From: Shewanella oncorhynchi
GTDB taxonomy: Bacteria; Pseudomonadota; Gammaproteobacteria; Enterobacterales; Shewanellaceae
DNA length: 64,000 bases
Assembly: GCF_012584455.1 (NCBI RefSeq)
Contig: NZ_JABAEB010000011.1
Coordinates: forward strand, 112,991-176,990
Direction of reading: 5' to 3'
Numbering within the stretch: the stretch's first letter is position 1; each line of letters begins with the position of its first letter. Positions 43,355 through 53,511 of this stretch are shown here, in pieces. The position numbers were made by a program, and so were the translations under genes. The notes under the pieces were generated by a model that worked only from the letters and a program-made list of their open reading frames with translations, was not told the DNA's origin and searched no databases.

Positions 43355-44818
43355 ATGAATAATAAACTATTTAATCGACCATTTTCACCTCGTAGCTGTG
43401 CTATTGCTGTTTGCACGGCTTTGGGATCAGCTCTGTGCATAGCGCTACTGAGTGGTTGTGGCAGTGTTATGCGTTCAGACTTTGAACCGCCTGCATTGGC
43501 TATTCCCGAACAGTGGCAAAACACCACAGTGAACGAGCAAGTGAGAGTTGATCCTTGGTGGCAGCAGTTTCATCAGCCCGAGCTCGATAAGCTGGTCAGC
43601 CAAGTATTGAGCACTAACAATGACTTAACCCTAGCGACCTTAACGCTGCGTAAGGCACGCTTGCAGGCAGGACTAACGCGGGATGATCTATACCCACAGT
43701 TATCGGCAAACCTTGACGCTTCCCGTAATCAGCCACTTGAGGGTGGCGATGCGACTAAGAGTTATCAAGCAAAATTGTCCGTGAGTTATGAGGTGGACTT
43801 GTGGGGCAAAGTGTCGGCCAATATCGACCAAGCTCAATGGGCGGCGCTGGCGAGCGCCGAAGATAGAGAAAGTACCACCCAAAGCCTAGTGGCGACCACC
43901 GCATCCTTTTATTGGCAGATAGGTTATTTAAATCAACGGATTGATTTAAGCCAAAAGAGTATCGAGTACAGTCAGCAAACGCTGGCATTAACCCAAAGGC
44001 AGTATGATTCTGGGGCCGTGACGCAAGTGAATGTGCTTGAAGCTCAGCGCAGTATGGCGGGACAAGAGGCTGCCCATAGCCAGCTTATTCAGCAATTAAC
44101 TGTGGCTAAAAATGCCCTCGCGATATTACTGAATCAGGCACCTGCAGCTGTTCCTGCGCAGAGTTTAGTTTCAGGGGGAACTTGGGTTGAGATTAAGCAA
44201 CTCCCAGACGTAGCAGTGCCGGACGTTAGCGTGGGTGTACCCGCAGATTTATTAGTGAGACGCCCAGATGTGAAGGCCTCCTTGTATCAACTGCGCTCCG
44301 CCTTGGCGAGTAAAGATGCGACCTATGCGAGTTATTTCCCAAGCCTGAGTTTAACCGGCGGTGTTGGGGAGTCGACCTCTGAGTTAAAAGAGTTGTTACG
44401 TAATCCCGTTGGCAGTTTAGGCGCTGGGCTAGTCTTACCCTTTTTGCAGTGGAATCAAATGCAAATCAATAATGACATTGCCGATATCGATTATCAAACC
44501 GCAGTGGTGAATTATCGCAAGACGCTTTATTCCGCCTTTGAAGATGTCGATAACGCGATTTCGGCTAAGCAGCAATATCGCTATCAAGGGGAGAAATTGG
44601 CGCAGCAATTCAGTGCCGCGGCAGCCGTTGAAGCCATTTATGAGAGCCAGTACCGCAATGGCGCTATCGGTATTCAGAATTGGATTGATGCCCAAGAGAA
44701 TCGTCGCAGCGCCGAGGCGGCTTTACTCGAGAATCGCTATAACCAACTCACCGCCCAAGCGACGCTTTATCAAGCCCTTGGCGGCAGCGATATCGCTCCG
44801 CCTTTGGCAAAGGAATAG
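43355..44818 (+). CDS. Outer-membrane efflux lipoprotein (TolC/NodT family)
   Basis: 487 residues. The lipoprotein signal ends at the lipobox LSGC. Two OEP repeats follow, with the usual WWQQFHQPELDKLVSQ start, LRKARLQAGLTRDDLYPQLS, and DLLVRRPDVKASLYQLRSA in the second half. It would be the channel for MacAB, 7 bp after macB. NodT-type lipoproteins also serve RND pumps; the location points to MacAB. Confidence 0.92.
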   Translation: MNNKLFNRPFSPRSCAIAVCTALGSALCIALLSGCGSVMRSDFEPPALAIPEQWQNTTVNEQVRVDPWWQQFHQPELDKLVSQVLSTNNDLTLATLTLRKARLQAGLTRDDLYPQLSANLDASRNQPLEGGDATKSYQAKLSVSYEVDLWGKVSANIDQAQWAALASAEDRESTTQSLVATTASFYWQIGYLNQRIDLSQKSIEYSQQTLALTQRQYDSGAVTQVNVLEAQRSMAGQEAAHSQLIQQLTVAKNALAILLNQAPAAVPAQSLVSGGTWVEIKQLPDVAVPDVSVGVPADLLVRRPDVKASLYQLRSALASKDATYASYFPSLSLTGGVGESTSELKELLRNPVGSLGAGLVLPFLQWNQMQINNDIADIDYQTAVVNYRKTLYSAFEDVDNAISAKQQYRYQGEKLAQQFSAAAAVEAIYESQYRNGAIGIQNWIDAQENRRSAEAALLENRYNQLTAQATLYQALGGSDIAPPLAKE

Positions 44819-44856
44819 CGCATTTTTGTAAAAGCATCACAGCGCGACAGAAAAAT

Positions 44857-44884
44857 AAAAAACCGCTATTAATAGCGGTTTTTT
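44857..44884. terminator. Bidirectional terminator between converging genes
   Basis: A nearly perfect palindrome (AACCGCTATT/AATAGCGGTT) is flanked by A-run and T-run, so it can end transcription from both sides. It lies between the efflux operon and the M50 protease gene. Confidence 0.85.
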
Positions 44885-44932
44885 ATATTGCTCAGGGTGA
44901 GTGTTTGAATCTGTGCTTAGCCGTTAAGCGGA

Positions 44933-46075
44933 TTAGCTGCGTAATATTTGCAGCGGCAAGCTGAGCATATCATCGCCCGTTCCCGCTAAGTGCCAGATGA
45001 TGCCGACTAAGGCACCAACCGTGAGCAAATACCAAATGACCGAGAAGATTTGCCCGTATCTGTCTAATGGCAGCAGATGGCTTTGATGACGAGTTCGCCA
45101 TTCGAAAATGATTTCTAAGCTGCCAATCAACAGTAAGAAGCCCAATAGCGCTAAGCCTAAGGTGTAGCTGATATACACTCCGAAAGCGGCACCGGCGGCG
45201 CAGGCGACCAGCCCCATGATGCTGTTCATCGAAAAACTAATGCTCTTTAAAATATGGCCGCCATCGAGTGGCAAAATAGGCAATAAATTAAATAGGTTAA
45301 GCAGCGCATTAAAGGCGGCAAGGCCAGCAAAAAACACATTGCCTGTTGCGTGGTAAGCAATCAAGGAAGCGATGGACATCAAGAGCCCAAAGGTTGGCCC
45401 CATGATGGAAATCACCACATCTTGCCAACGTGTATTTATTTTTTCATCGGAGAGCGCGAGTCCGCCCATAAAGGGAATAAGGTAAATCCCTTTGGTTTTC
45501 ATCCCAAAATATTTCATTGCGCGAATATGGCCATATTCGTGAAATACCAAACAGGCGATAAGTGCGAGGGCGAATTGGAAGGAGAATAGCCAAGAATAAG
45601 CGGCAACACTGGCGCCCGCTAACACTACCTTTATGACTTTAGCGCTTTTTAACAGCTTAAAGCCGAGGGAGGCGAGTCCTATCATGCTGATTTTTTGCTG
45701 TTTAACGATGGGCGTTTCTGGTGTTTGGCGTTCGATATCTTTCTCTGTCCGTCGCCCTTGGTCGATAATCTTGTCATCCATCAGCAAGCAGTAATCGAGG
45801 CGGAAAGGCTGCCAAACGAGATCGGTTTCGAGGCGAACTTGGATTTTAGCTTCTGTTATGGCGATGGCTTGCTCACCACTTTCTGTCACCAATGGGCTGC
45901 TGTGGTGGGTGAGTTCAAAGACATGGACTTTGAGGCCGCCATTATCGACGGAAGCTTCTTTTTGTGAGACTAAGGTGTTGTCCCAGTAGAGTTGTTGCCA
46001 GCCCGCGAGCGAGCCTTCTAAGCGCAGTTGTTTGCCTAAGCAGTCAATCTTAAGTAGTTCCAATTTCGGTTCCAT
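44933..46075 (-). CDS. M50-family (site-2 protease-like) membrane metalloprotease
   Basis: 380 residues. A soluble N-terminal region of about 145 residues precedes a membrane domain with about six helices. The zinc motif HEYGH (179-183) and the partner NLLPILPLDGGH (263-274, D271) are both intact, so an active intramembrane protease is expected. The substrate is unknown. It is a single-gene unit facing the efflux operon. Confidence 0.85.
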   Translation of the reverse strand: MEPKLELLKIDCLGKQLRLEGSLAGWQQLYWDNTLVSQKEASVDNGGLKVHVFELTHHSSPLVTESGEQAIAITEAKIQVRLETDLVWQPFRLDYCLLMDDKIIDQGRRTEKDIERQTPETPIVKQQKISMIGLASLGFKLLKSAKVIKVVLAGASVAAYSWLFSFQFALALIACLVFHEYGHIRAMKYFGMKTKGIYLIPFMGGLALSDEKINTRWQDVVISIMGPTFGLLMSIASLIAYHATGNVFFAGLAAFNALLNLFNLLPILPLDGGHILKSISFSMNSIMGLVACAAGAAFGVYISYTLGLALLGFLLLIGSLEIIFEWRTRHQSHLLPLDRYGQIFSVIWYLLTVGALVGIIWHLAGTGDDMLSLPLQILRS

Positions 46076-46306
46076 CTGTTTGTATATTTAGTGCCAACTT
46101 AAACGTCATCCCTTGAGTCGACGCAGAAAACGGTTATTTTGGAGTGCATCTTAAGCGCTTTACCGTCTGGCTTAGCGCTGTTACACCGCGGCAAATTATG
46201 CCTGTGAATTGATTATGAGGATATTAGCTTTTAAGGTCATGTTGTTTTTTATTGATTAACTGAGTCATTGATAGCCATTTATTATGGCTTATCATGTGTT
46301 TGCTGT

Positions 46307-46684
46307 TTATTCATCGAGGGTACGAACAATTTCGATGCCTTGGGCAATTGTCGTGAAAGCCAGTTTAGCGACACAACATTGTCCTAGTGCTTGGGCATGA
46401 TTTTGAACCCATTTGATAAATTCATTGAGTGGCAAATCCTGTTTTTGGCGCAGTAATCGAGGTAATTCGCCAACAGGATCTTCATGGATTTTTTGTGGAC
46501 AGGCACTGATAAGGTATCGCTGCCCTTTGGAGTCTAATAATTGATCGGTTTCGATGAAGTGATGCTGATAGAGACAGGCCAGTTCGAGCCAATCTCTTTG
46601 ATGTTCTAGGTAAAGTAATTCGTCATTTTGAGTCAGTTTTACAATCGCTGGCCATTCAATACTCGACATCTTAACGCTAGTCAT
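46307..46684 (-). CDS. Small conserved-looking protein of unknown function
   Basis: 125 residues, acidic, no signal or membrane segment. Features include YLEHQRDWLELACLYQ and KQDLPLNEFIKWVQNHAQAL. It resembles small Shewanella/Vibrio proteins of the DUF4144 type, but this is from memory and uncertain. An alternative start is the Met at codon 6. The flanking gaps 46076-46306 and 46685-46931 hold no gene. Confidence 0.6.
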   Translation of the reverse strand: MTSVKMSSIEWPAIVKLTQNDELLYLEHQRDWLELACLYQHHFIETDQLLDSKGQRYLISACPQKIHEDPVGELPRLLRQKQDLPLNEFIKWVQNHAQALGQCCVAKLAFTTIAQGIEIVRTLDE

Positions 46685-46931
46685 TTCAGATCCTTAGGAA
46701 GTTTAAAATGGGCTCTGAGGTATTCTCTGAGATCAATCGGCGGCAGTAGACAAGGATTAGGATTTTGCAAGAAGGTGACTTGGCATACTGCTGCGTGCGT
46801 TTATCTGTGAGCAGTATGCCACGCTTGGAGAAGATAGATAGAGGCCTGAACGAGTTCAGAGGTTTGGCTGCCGAGCGAAAGCCGCCTCAGCACTGGCTGA
46901 GCGGGCAATAAGTTAAGAACCCTAGTGAACC

Positions 46932-48620
46932 TTATGTGCTCGGTACAGCTTTTGCCTTGGCGTTATAGTCAAAGTTAATCTCTTGATTAACATTGGCAAT
47001 ACAACAAGTGCCGTGTTCACGTGCCGTACGGTGATTTGCTGGACCTATATGCAGCTCAACGTTAAGGAATACGTGTTTAAGCACTTCGATGCGGTATTTT
47101 TCGTAGTAGCCTTCGACTTCTTGTTTAAAGGTATCGAATTCAAGCTCTTCACGGGTACGTTCGTCCATGATGCGATTCTTCTCATCAAGCATCATCTTGA
47201 TTTGCTCAATCATAACCGCGTCAGCTTGCCATTCTGACTTGGGGGGCAGTTTATTGAGGCGAGCCTCGATATCTAAACTGGCGACGACCATAGCTTTAAC
47301 GCTCTCATCGAGTAACTTGAGATCTTGCTTGAGTTCAGCCTGTCCCATTGCGCAGTAAACGTCAGTTTTAGTCCCTGCCGTTGCACCTATGACAACCGCC
47401 GTGATGCCTTTTTCAGCGTGTGCTACTCCGCCAACCAGATCGCCACGACGACCGCTAGGATCGCTGACCGTTAAACTGCCGGCGGTTTTGGTATTACTGT
47501 GCAGCAACTGTTTAGTGACTAAGATATTTCCTTTGGCAACTAATTGAGAATATTGCACAAATTGGGCGCTGATCTGCCCTTGAGAATAGATATTGGTAGA
47601 GTATTCATTGGCTTTAATCTGGCGGCCAATGATGCCTTTACTCACAGTGACATCGCCTTCCGCTTCAAGGGTGGCGGAGTCCACAAACCCCATCACGGTA
47701 ATATCGCCTGAGCTTTTAACTATCATGCCCTCGTGGACATCACCTGTGATTAAAATACTGCCCTTGAAGGTGACATGGCCTGTACTGATGTCGACGTCTT
47801 TAAGTTGCAGTACATCATCGACATTCATACCTGTACGGGTTTCGACGGGTTGTCCCGGCACTGTGGCGATCAGTTTATTGGGATCTTTGGGATGAAAGGC
47901 TGTGCCTGTACCCGCTTGAAGCACGGCATCCTTACCTGGTTTTTGTTTAAGGACTTCGCCCTTGATGTTGTAGCCCGGAGTGCCTTCGGTGGCTAAATGT
48001 TTAACCATCAAGAGATCATTGGCTTTAACAACGATCATTGCGCCTAAATTGCGCATATCGACACTGCCATCTTCGCGCTCTTGTGGCTGAAGCAAGCGCT
48101 CCCGCGCAAGGAATACTTTGCGTTCTAATACCGCATTGAGTCCATTAACAGGGGCTTTGCCTTGGGCTATTTCACTTTGGCAGATTTCCCCTGGCTTGAG
48201 TGTGCTGAGTTGCTTTAGTAGAGCTTGAATTTTGAGTTTGCTTAGCCCCATGCAGACGTTGTTTTTTTTGAGGTGAGTGAGGATCTCTGGCAAATCTATC
48301 TGTTTACCACCCCATGCTGCGGTAAGTTTAAGGCTGGCTTGCATTTTATCGGGACTAATCTCGATAGCTATGCTGCCATCGCGACGTTCGGCCAAAGTAG
48401 TATAGAGCTCAAATTTTCCATCGTCTTGATTACAAAGAGAGTTGATTTTAGCGACGGTTTTAGTAATGGCTGGCTCTAGCGGAAACAGGGCGGCGAATTC
48501 AGGTAAAGACAACAGGCGCATTATGTCTTCATGGGTGACTGGACCATGGACATTAGGGATCAGGCGCAATTCAGCTTTTGTCTTATCGCTGTTTAGCTCT
48601 ATGAGTTCAGGGTCCAGCAT
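46932..48620 (-). CDS. DUF342 (FapA-like) polymer-type protein
   Basis: 562 residues. The central part (about 190-400) has repeating beta-helix-like glycine turns: VKANDLLMVKHLATEGTPGY, GHVTFKGSILITGDVHEGM, SSGDITVMGFVDSATLEAEG, DVTVSKGIIGRQI. This is the DUF342/FapA pattern. A C-terminal coiled coil (about 430-510) follows. The family includes flagellar-assembly-linked and bactofilin-like proteins; the role here is unknown. It is monocistronic. Confidence 0.8.
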   Translation of the reverse strand: MLDPELIELNSDKTKAELRLIPNVHGPVTHEDIMRLLSLPEFAALFPLEPAITKTVAKINSLCNQDDGKFELYTTLAERRDGSIAIEISPDKMQASLKLTAAWGGKQIDLPEILTHLKKNNVCMGLSKLKIQALLKQLSTLKPGEICQSEIAQGKAPVNGLNAVLERKVFLARERLLQPQEREDGSVDMRNLGAMIVVKANDLLMVKHLATEGTPGYNIKGEVLKQKPGKDAVLQAGTGTAFHPKDPNKLIATVPGQPVETRTGMNVDDVLQLKDVDISTGHVTFKGSILITGDVHEGMIVKSSGDITVMGFVDSATLEAEGDVTVSKGIIGRQIKANEYSTNIYSQGQISAQFVQYSQLVAKGNILVTKQLLHSNTKTAGSLTVSDPSGRRGDLVGGVAHAEKGITAVVIGATAGTKTDVYCAMGQAELKQDLKLLDESVKAMVVASLDIEARLNKLPPKSEWQADAVMIEQIKMMLDEKNRIMDERTREELEFDTFKQEVEGYYEKYRIEVLKHVFLNVELHIGPANHRTAREHGTCCIANVNQEINFDYNAKAKAVPST

Positions 48621-49099
48621 AGGGGCATTCCTAGTAATTGCGTTTTATTCTTGTTTAAGAAGCTGTTTTGAGTATAACAGTAGAAACTTAGGGTAAAGAA
48701 GCCTTTTTGGCTGCAAAATCAGCAAATGTTGTCATTTTGTTGTTAATGGTCTATGAGTGAATTTTAAAATAGTTTTTTATAAAAAATTGAGTCTTATAAT
48801 CAGTGTTATCTCTGGTTTTATAACAAAAATTACTGAATAAACCACAACTTATATTGATTTTGGGTTTAACCATTATTTTGATGTTTTAAATCGAATCCCT
48901 ATGTTAGGGACGGCTGTTGAGTGACTATAAGTGGGGGATTGTCAGAATCGCTGGCATGCGGCAGATCACAATATTGAATTTTGTAACACGATGAAAGGGA
49001 GGTTTTATCTAAAAACAAACAGGGATTGGGATAAGAGTGAGTGGCTGGGTTGCCAATAACGCGCTTCAGCGAAAGCATCTGCGCGTTTTAATCAAACAT
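48621..49099. other. Intergenic region upstream of the DUF342 gene
   Basis: An AT-rich half next to the DUF342 start probably carries its promoter. A small perfect inverted repeat (TCCCTA-tgt-TAGGGA, near 48895-48910) lies in the middle. Close to the rsmC 3' end is a 7-bp stem (AACGCGC/GCGCGTT, 49058-49087) that may be a weak terminator. No coding-like frame was seen. Confidence 0.4.
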
Positions 49100-50143
49100 C
49101 TATTTGTGCTGGAAGTAATACAACTTGTACTTATTGTTATCGGCAACCACTTTCAATTGGCCAAATTCGGCGGCGATAATATCGGAATAGGGCAGGTGGC
49201 GATTGGCGACTATTTGCCAAATACCATTATGTTGTAATTGCTTAGCACTATCGGTGACAAAGTTCTGCGCTATGCTGGTGGTGCTGGCGAGGCCATCATG
49301 AAACGGCGGATTAGAGATAATGCCGTTAAATTTTCCTGTGGTTTGCGTGAGCCCATCGGATGGATACACTTTGGCTGTCATGCCATTGGCCGCGAGGGTG
49401 AGTTCACAAGAAGCTAACGCCATGGCATTAATATCAACGCATTCTAGGGATAGGCTCGGTTGTGCTTTTAGTAGAGCGGCGGTGATCACGCCTGCGCCGC
49501 AACCAAAATCGAGCACTCGACCCGAGAGTGTTGGTAGGTGTGACAATAATAATTCAGTGCCGAGATCTAACCGTTTTTCGCTAAATACCCCGACTAAATT
49601 ACAGATACTGATCTCGCCTTGCGGCGTTATGAGTTGATACTGACTGACCCAGTCGCTAAGTTTCATTGCCGGGGCGCTGCCCTCTAAATTGCTACCAAAC
49701 AGCAGGCAGTGGCGGGCGTTATCGAGTTTCATCCCCGTCGCAAAATACTCAGGCAAAAGCTTCACTAAAGACTTAATCCCGCCTTTGTTTTCCCCAACGA
49801 CTAATAGCTGGCCGTTAGGCACAAGATGGCTGGCGGCGAGGTTAAACAGATAAGGTGCGAGGGGTTTAGCCTTGGGGAAATAAACGATAACCGTATCGTA
49901 CTTTTCTGGTTTAATTGGGTCTTGATGTGGCAGTTCGTGGCCGAAGTAGCAACGCAGTTTTGAATTCGCGTGCGGCGCTAAGTGTAAATAATGGTGGTAA
50001 TCCAAGGCGAGGGCATCGACCGAGGCCGCGACATCGAGCAGGGCTTTGGGCAGTAGATCGGCTTCATGATTGAGCACTAACACCTTATGTTGGCTTAGGC
50101 TGTCTTGATTACGAATAATGACTTGCGATGGATTAGTTAACAC
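49100..50143 (-). CDS. rsmC: 16S rRNA (guanine-1207-N2) methyltransferase RsmC
   Basis: 347 residues, with an inactive N-terminal duplicate domain and an active C-terminal methyltransferase. Motif I is VLDFGCGAGVI, and the catalytic NPPF motif occurs as IISNPPFHDGLAS. It methylates G1207 in assembled 30S subunits. The start is taken as GTG 50143, because AGGTG lies 9 bp upstream; an in-frame GTG at 50155 is possible. Confidence 0.93.
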   Translation of the reverse strand: MLTNPSQVIIRNQDSLSQHKVLVLNHEADLLPKALLDVAASVDALALDYHHYLHLAPHANSKLRCYFGHELPHQDPIKPEKYDTVIVYFPKAKPLAPYLFNLAASHLVPNGQLLVVGENKGGIKSLVKLLPEYFATGMKLDNARHCLLFGSNLEGSAPAMKLSDWVSQYQLITPQGEISICNLVGVFSEKRLDLGTELLLSHLPTLSGRVLDFGCGAGVITAALLKAQPSLSLECVDINAMALASCELTLAANGMTAKVYPSDGLTQTTGKFNGIISNPPFHDGLASTTSIAQNFVTDSAKQLQHNGIWQIVANRHLPYSDIIAAEFGQLKVVADNNKYKLYYFQHK

Positions 50144-50260
50144 AGTTACAGGCACCTATAAACTTAAGTGTGGGCATTATACCCGTTATTCACGCCCGAG
50201 CCAGTTTGCATCGAATCACTGCGCTAAGACCTAATAAAATCCCTAATAAAAAGACCCAAT

Positions 50261-50291
50261 AAAAAAGGCAACTGCATTATGCGGTTGCCTT
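50261..50291 (-). terminator. Terminator of the alkaline phosphatase gene
   Basis: On the minus strand an 8-bp stem (AAGGCAAC/GTTGCCTT, extended by GCAT/ATGC) is followed by TTTTTT. It lies 37 bp beyond the phosphatase stop. Confidence 0.8.
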
Positions 50292-50327
50292 ATGTGATTG
50301 CCTTTAATGAAAGGAATCGATTAACGC

Positions 50328-51650
50328 TTAGCTCTTAGGTTTCTTCGGTTTTGGCAATAAGCTGAAAATCTTATTGGCGATATCAGTATTGTCTTGATGG
50401 CCGTTAAACAGCTCAGATGCGGGACCTGCGGCAAACACTTGTACGTCTGTGCCTGTATGGCCGTCGGTTGTCCAACCTGTATCAGTTCGCTTATCAATAA
50501 CATGGCGAATTGCAACCGCGATGGTTTCTAATCCCTGCATTCTGGCGACCGTTAATTTTGCGATTTCTTCTTCGTTGAGCTCAAAACCTAAACCGCGGGC
50601 GAGATCGGCCTGCCATTGTTCACCGCTGATGGCGGCTAAGGCTAATGTGTCGGTACTGGCTGAAATGTTACGTAGGATTTCAGGGTTCCAGTTGTACTTT
50701 CCATCGACGCCAATCGATAGGCCACCGGTGTTATGGTCGGCGGTGATCACCATCAGGGTATCAGGATGTTCACGCACGAATTGCTCAACCACTTCAATGG
50801 CATTGGAGAATTCATCCATTTCACCCATGGCAGTGGCAATGTCGTTATTGTGACCCGCCCAGTCGATGAGGCTTCCTTCGACTAACAGTACAAAACCTTG
50901 GTCATTCTGCGACAGTAAACGGAGCGCTTTTTGGGTTAAAGTGCTGAGTTTTTTCGCATCTTTTTCATCAATCGCCCAAGGTAATTGGACTTCGGCAAAC
51001 AAGCCTAGCACTTTAGGTTGGGTGATGCTGGCGAGGTCTTCAAAACGAGTAATATGTTGATAACCCTTGGCTTTAAATTGCGCTAATAGTTCAGGGGTAA
51101 AGTATTTTTGACCACCGCCTAAGAATACATCGGCGTTGGTTTCTAGATAGCTGAGTGCTAAGGCGTCGTAGTTTTTACGGCTCTCATTGTGGGCTAAAAA
51201 GGCTGCAGGCGTGGCGTGGTTTATCTGGGATGTAACAGCCACACCTGTGCTGAGGCCAAGGGATTTGGCTTTTTCGAGTATGGTCGGCAGCGGTTGCTTT
51301 TGGGTATCGACCGAAATCGCCCCATTGTAAGATTTAACGCCAGTGGCGAGCGCAGTTGCTGCCGCGGCTGAGTCGGTAACATAACCACTGACACTGGCGG
51401 GATAAGTGCTCGCCATCCCTACAAGTAAACGGTCGAATACGGTTTGTTCGACTTCCTCTGTGTCAGGGTTATCTTTGTAGTAACGGTAAGCGCTAGTGTA
51501 AGACGGTCCCATACCATCACCTATCATGATGACAATGTTTTTGGGACGCGACGGTGCTTTCGTTGGACCTGTTTCTATGTTGGCCCAAGTCGGAGTCGAT
51601 AGTAATAAACCTATGCCGAGTAACAAGAATGGCGCTTTGGTGAAACTCAT
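50328..51650 (-). CDS. phoA: Alkaline phosphatase (PhoA type)
   Basis: 440 residues with an N-terminal signal peptide, hence periplasmic. Metal site segments are MIGDGMGPSYTSAY, VITADHNTGG and TDGHTGTD. The phosphoserine nucleophile lies in VTDSAAAATALATG. It hydrolyses phosphate monoesters. No Pho box was confidently seen upstream. It is divergent from nothing and appears monocistronic. Confidence 0.9.
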   Translation of the reverse strand: MSFTKAPFLLLGIGLLLSTPTWANIETGPTKAPSRPKNIVIMIGDGMGPSYTSAYRYYKDNPDTEEVEQTVFDRLLVGMASTYPASVSGYVTDSAAAATALATGVKSYNGAISVDTQKQPLPTILEKAKSLGLSTGVAVTSQINHATPAAFLAHNESRKNYDALALSYLETNADVFLGGGQKYFTPELLAQFKAKGYQHITRFEDLASITQPKVLGLFAEVQLPWAIDEKDAKKLSTLTQKALRLLSQNDQGFVLLVEGSLIDWAGHNNDIATAMGEMDEFSNAIEVVEQFVREHPDTLMVITADHNTGGLSIGVDGKYNWNPEILRNISASTDTLALAAISGEQWQADLARGLGFELNEEEIAKLTVARMQGLETIAVAIRHVIDKRTDTGWTTDGHTGTDVQVFAAGPASELFNGHQDNTDIANKIFSLLPKPKKPKS

Positions 51651-51724
51651 ATCACATCCCTAGAAAGTGGCTAGGCGCTTGTGATGTCAAAGCGCCTTAA
51701 ATCAACAAACTCGTTGGTAAATTT

Positions 51725-52678
51725 TTATGCTTTGGTGTTAATGCGTGCTTCAATAGCATCCATTAACATGCCTGTGATGTCGACATCAAATGCTGCTTGG
51801 ATCTCACGGATACAAGTTGGACTGGTTACGTTGATCTCAGTCAGCTTGTCACCAATGACATCGAGGCCGACAAAAATCAGTCCACGCTTTTTAAGTTCTG
51901 GACCAATGGCGCGGGCAATTGCCCAATCGCTGTCGGATAAAGGTTGAGCCACACCGCTTCCGCCTGCCGCTAAGTTACCACGGGTTTCGCCTTTCATTGG
52001 GATACGCGCCAAGGCGTAGGGCACAGGCTCACCATCGACCACTAAAATGCGTTTATCGCCTTTGGTTATCTCAGGGATAAAGGCTTGCGCCATGGCATAT
52101 TGTTGGCCATAGCTGGTCAAGGTTTCTATGATGACCCCAAGGTTTGGGTCGTCCTGCTTCACTCTGAAAATCGAGGTGCCGCCCATACCATCAAGTGGCT
52201 TAAGAATAATATCGCCCTTCGCTTGGTGGAAAGCGCGGATACGTTTGGCATCACGGGTTACGATCGTTTCTGGCGTGAATTCGCTAAACCATGCGGTAAA
52301 CAGTTTCTCGTTAGCATCACGTAAGCTTTGCGGCTTGTTAACGATCAACACGCCTTGTTCTTCGGCGCGTTCAAGCATGTAAGTTGCGTAGATAAACTCA
52401 GTATCGAATGGCGGGTCCTTACGCATTAAGATCACGTCGAGTTCGCTCATCGGCGTGTCTGTAGCTTCGCCGAGTTCAAACCATTTGCTCGCATCATTGA
52501 AAACAGTTAACGGACGCATATTGGCCATAGCCACACCGTTGACCATGGCAAGATCGGCCATTTCCATATAAAACAGCTGATAACCTCTTTCCTGCGCGGC
52601 CATTAACATGGCAAAACTGGAGTCTTTCTTAATGTTGATCTCACTGATGGGGTCCATCACTATGCCGAGTTTTATCAT
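51725..52678 (-). CDS. gshB: Glutathione synthetase
   Basis: 317 residues (family about 315). ATP-grasp enzyme joining gamma-glutamylcysteine and glycine. Characteristic segments are MDPISEINIKKDSSFAM, DVILMRKDPPFDTEFIYATY, KPLDGMGG and INVTSPTCIREI. A hairpin (AGGCGCTT/AAGCGCCT, 51673-51697) lies downstream without a T-run. Probably co-transcribed with rsmE and endA. Confidence 0.97.
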   Translation of the reverse strand: MIKLGIVMDPISEINIKKDSSFAMLMAAQERGYQLFYMEMADLAMVNGVAMANMRPLTVFNDASKWFELGEATDTPMSELDVILMRKDPPFDTEFIYATYMLERAEEQGVLIVNKPQSLRDANEKLFTAWFSEFTPETIVTRDAKRIRAFHQAKGDIILKPLDGMGGTSIFRVKQDDPNLGVIIETLTSYGQQYAMAQAFIPEITKGDKRILVVDGEPVPYALARIPMKGETRGNLAAGGSGVAQPLSDSDWAIARAIGPELKKRGLIFVGLDVIGDKLTEINVTSPTCIREIQAAFDVDITGMLMDAIEARINTKA

Positions 52679-52771
52679 TAATCTGTTCCTTATTTGTCGC
52701 CGTTTGCAGGCAAAAAAGCATTTATTGGATAATGGGGTGCCATACCACCGCAGTGTGCGGTTGTGGACGGT

Positions 52772-53503
52772 CTAGCCTAAATCACCAAATCTGAGTTGCA
52801 GTGCCGTAATGGCGGTGAGCGAGGCGGTTTCGGTGCGTAGCACTCTGGGGCCAAGCAACACATCGGTAAACTGATAGGTTTCTGTCATGGCGATTTCTTC
52901 CGCCGACAAACCGCCTTCTGGGCCAATTAATAGTCGCACGCGGGTATGCGCCAAATCTAAGCCATTGATACCGTGTGCGGCACGTGGATGCAAATTGAGT
53001 TTAAGCGCTGAGGTCGGCTCACTGCACCAATCGTGTAAGTCCATCGCTGGGCGAACCACGGGCACTTGGCTGCGTCCCGATTGCTCACAGGCGCTCACGA
53101 CGATCTTCTGCCATTGCTGAATTTTTTTCTCTAGGCGTTCGCCGTTGAGTTTCACACCGCAGCGATCTGAAAACAGCGGCGTAATCGTATTGACGCCAAG
53201 CTCGACGGATTTTTGAATGGTGAACTCCATTCTATCGCCACGGGAAATCACTTGGCCTAAGTGCAAGTTGAGTGGCGACTCAGATAAATTGGCCTCACAG
53301 GAGATCAGTTTTACTGTGACATGCTTCTTACCTGCATCGACAATTTCAGCAAGATAATCATTGCCATCGCCATTAAATAGACTGATATGTTCGCCGTTGC
53401 CCATGCGTAGCACCTTGCCGATATGGGCCGCGCCATCTTCGTCTAAGTTCAACTGTTGATTGATGGCTAATGGCTGAGGTTGATAAATTCTTGGGACTCT
53501 CAT
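52772..53503 (-). CDS. rsmE: 16S rRNA (uracil-1498-N3) methyltransferase RsmE
   Basis: 243 residues. PUA-like N-terminus (HIGKVLRMGNGEHISLFNGD) and SPOUT C-terminus with the knot motifs LLIGPEGGLSAEEI and LGPRVLRTETAS. It methylates U1498 in the decoding centre. It starts 8 bp after endA on the minus strand. Confidence 0.96.
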   Translation of the reverse strand: MRVPRIYQPQPLAINQQLNLDEDGAAHIGKVLRMGNGEHISLFNGDGNDYLAEIVDAGKKHVTVKLISCEANLSESPLNLHLGQVISRGDRMEFTIQKSVELGVNTITPLFSDRCGVKLNGERLEKKIQQWQKIVVSACEQSGRSQVPVVRPAMDLHDWCSEPTSALKLNLHPRAAHGINGLDLAHTRVRLLIGPEGGLSAEEIAMTETYQFTDVLLGPRVLRTETASLTAITALQLRFGDLG

Positions 53504-53511
53504 TGTCGACC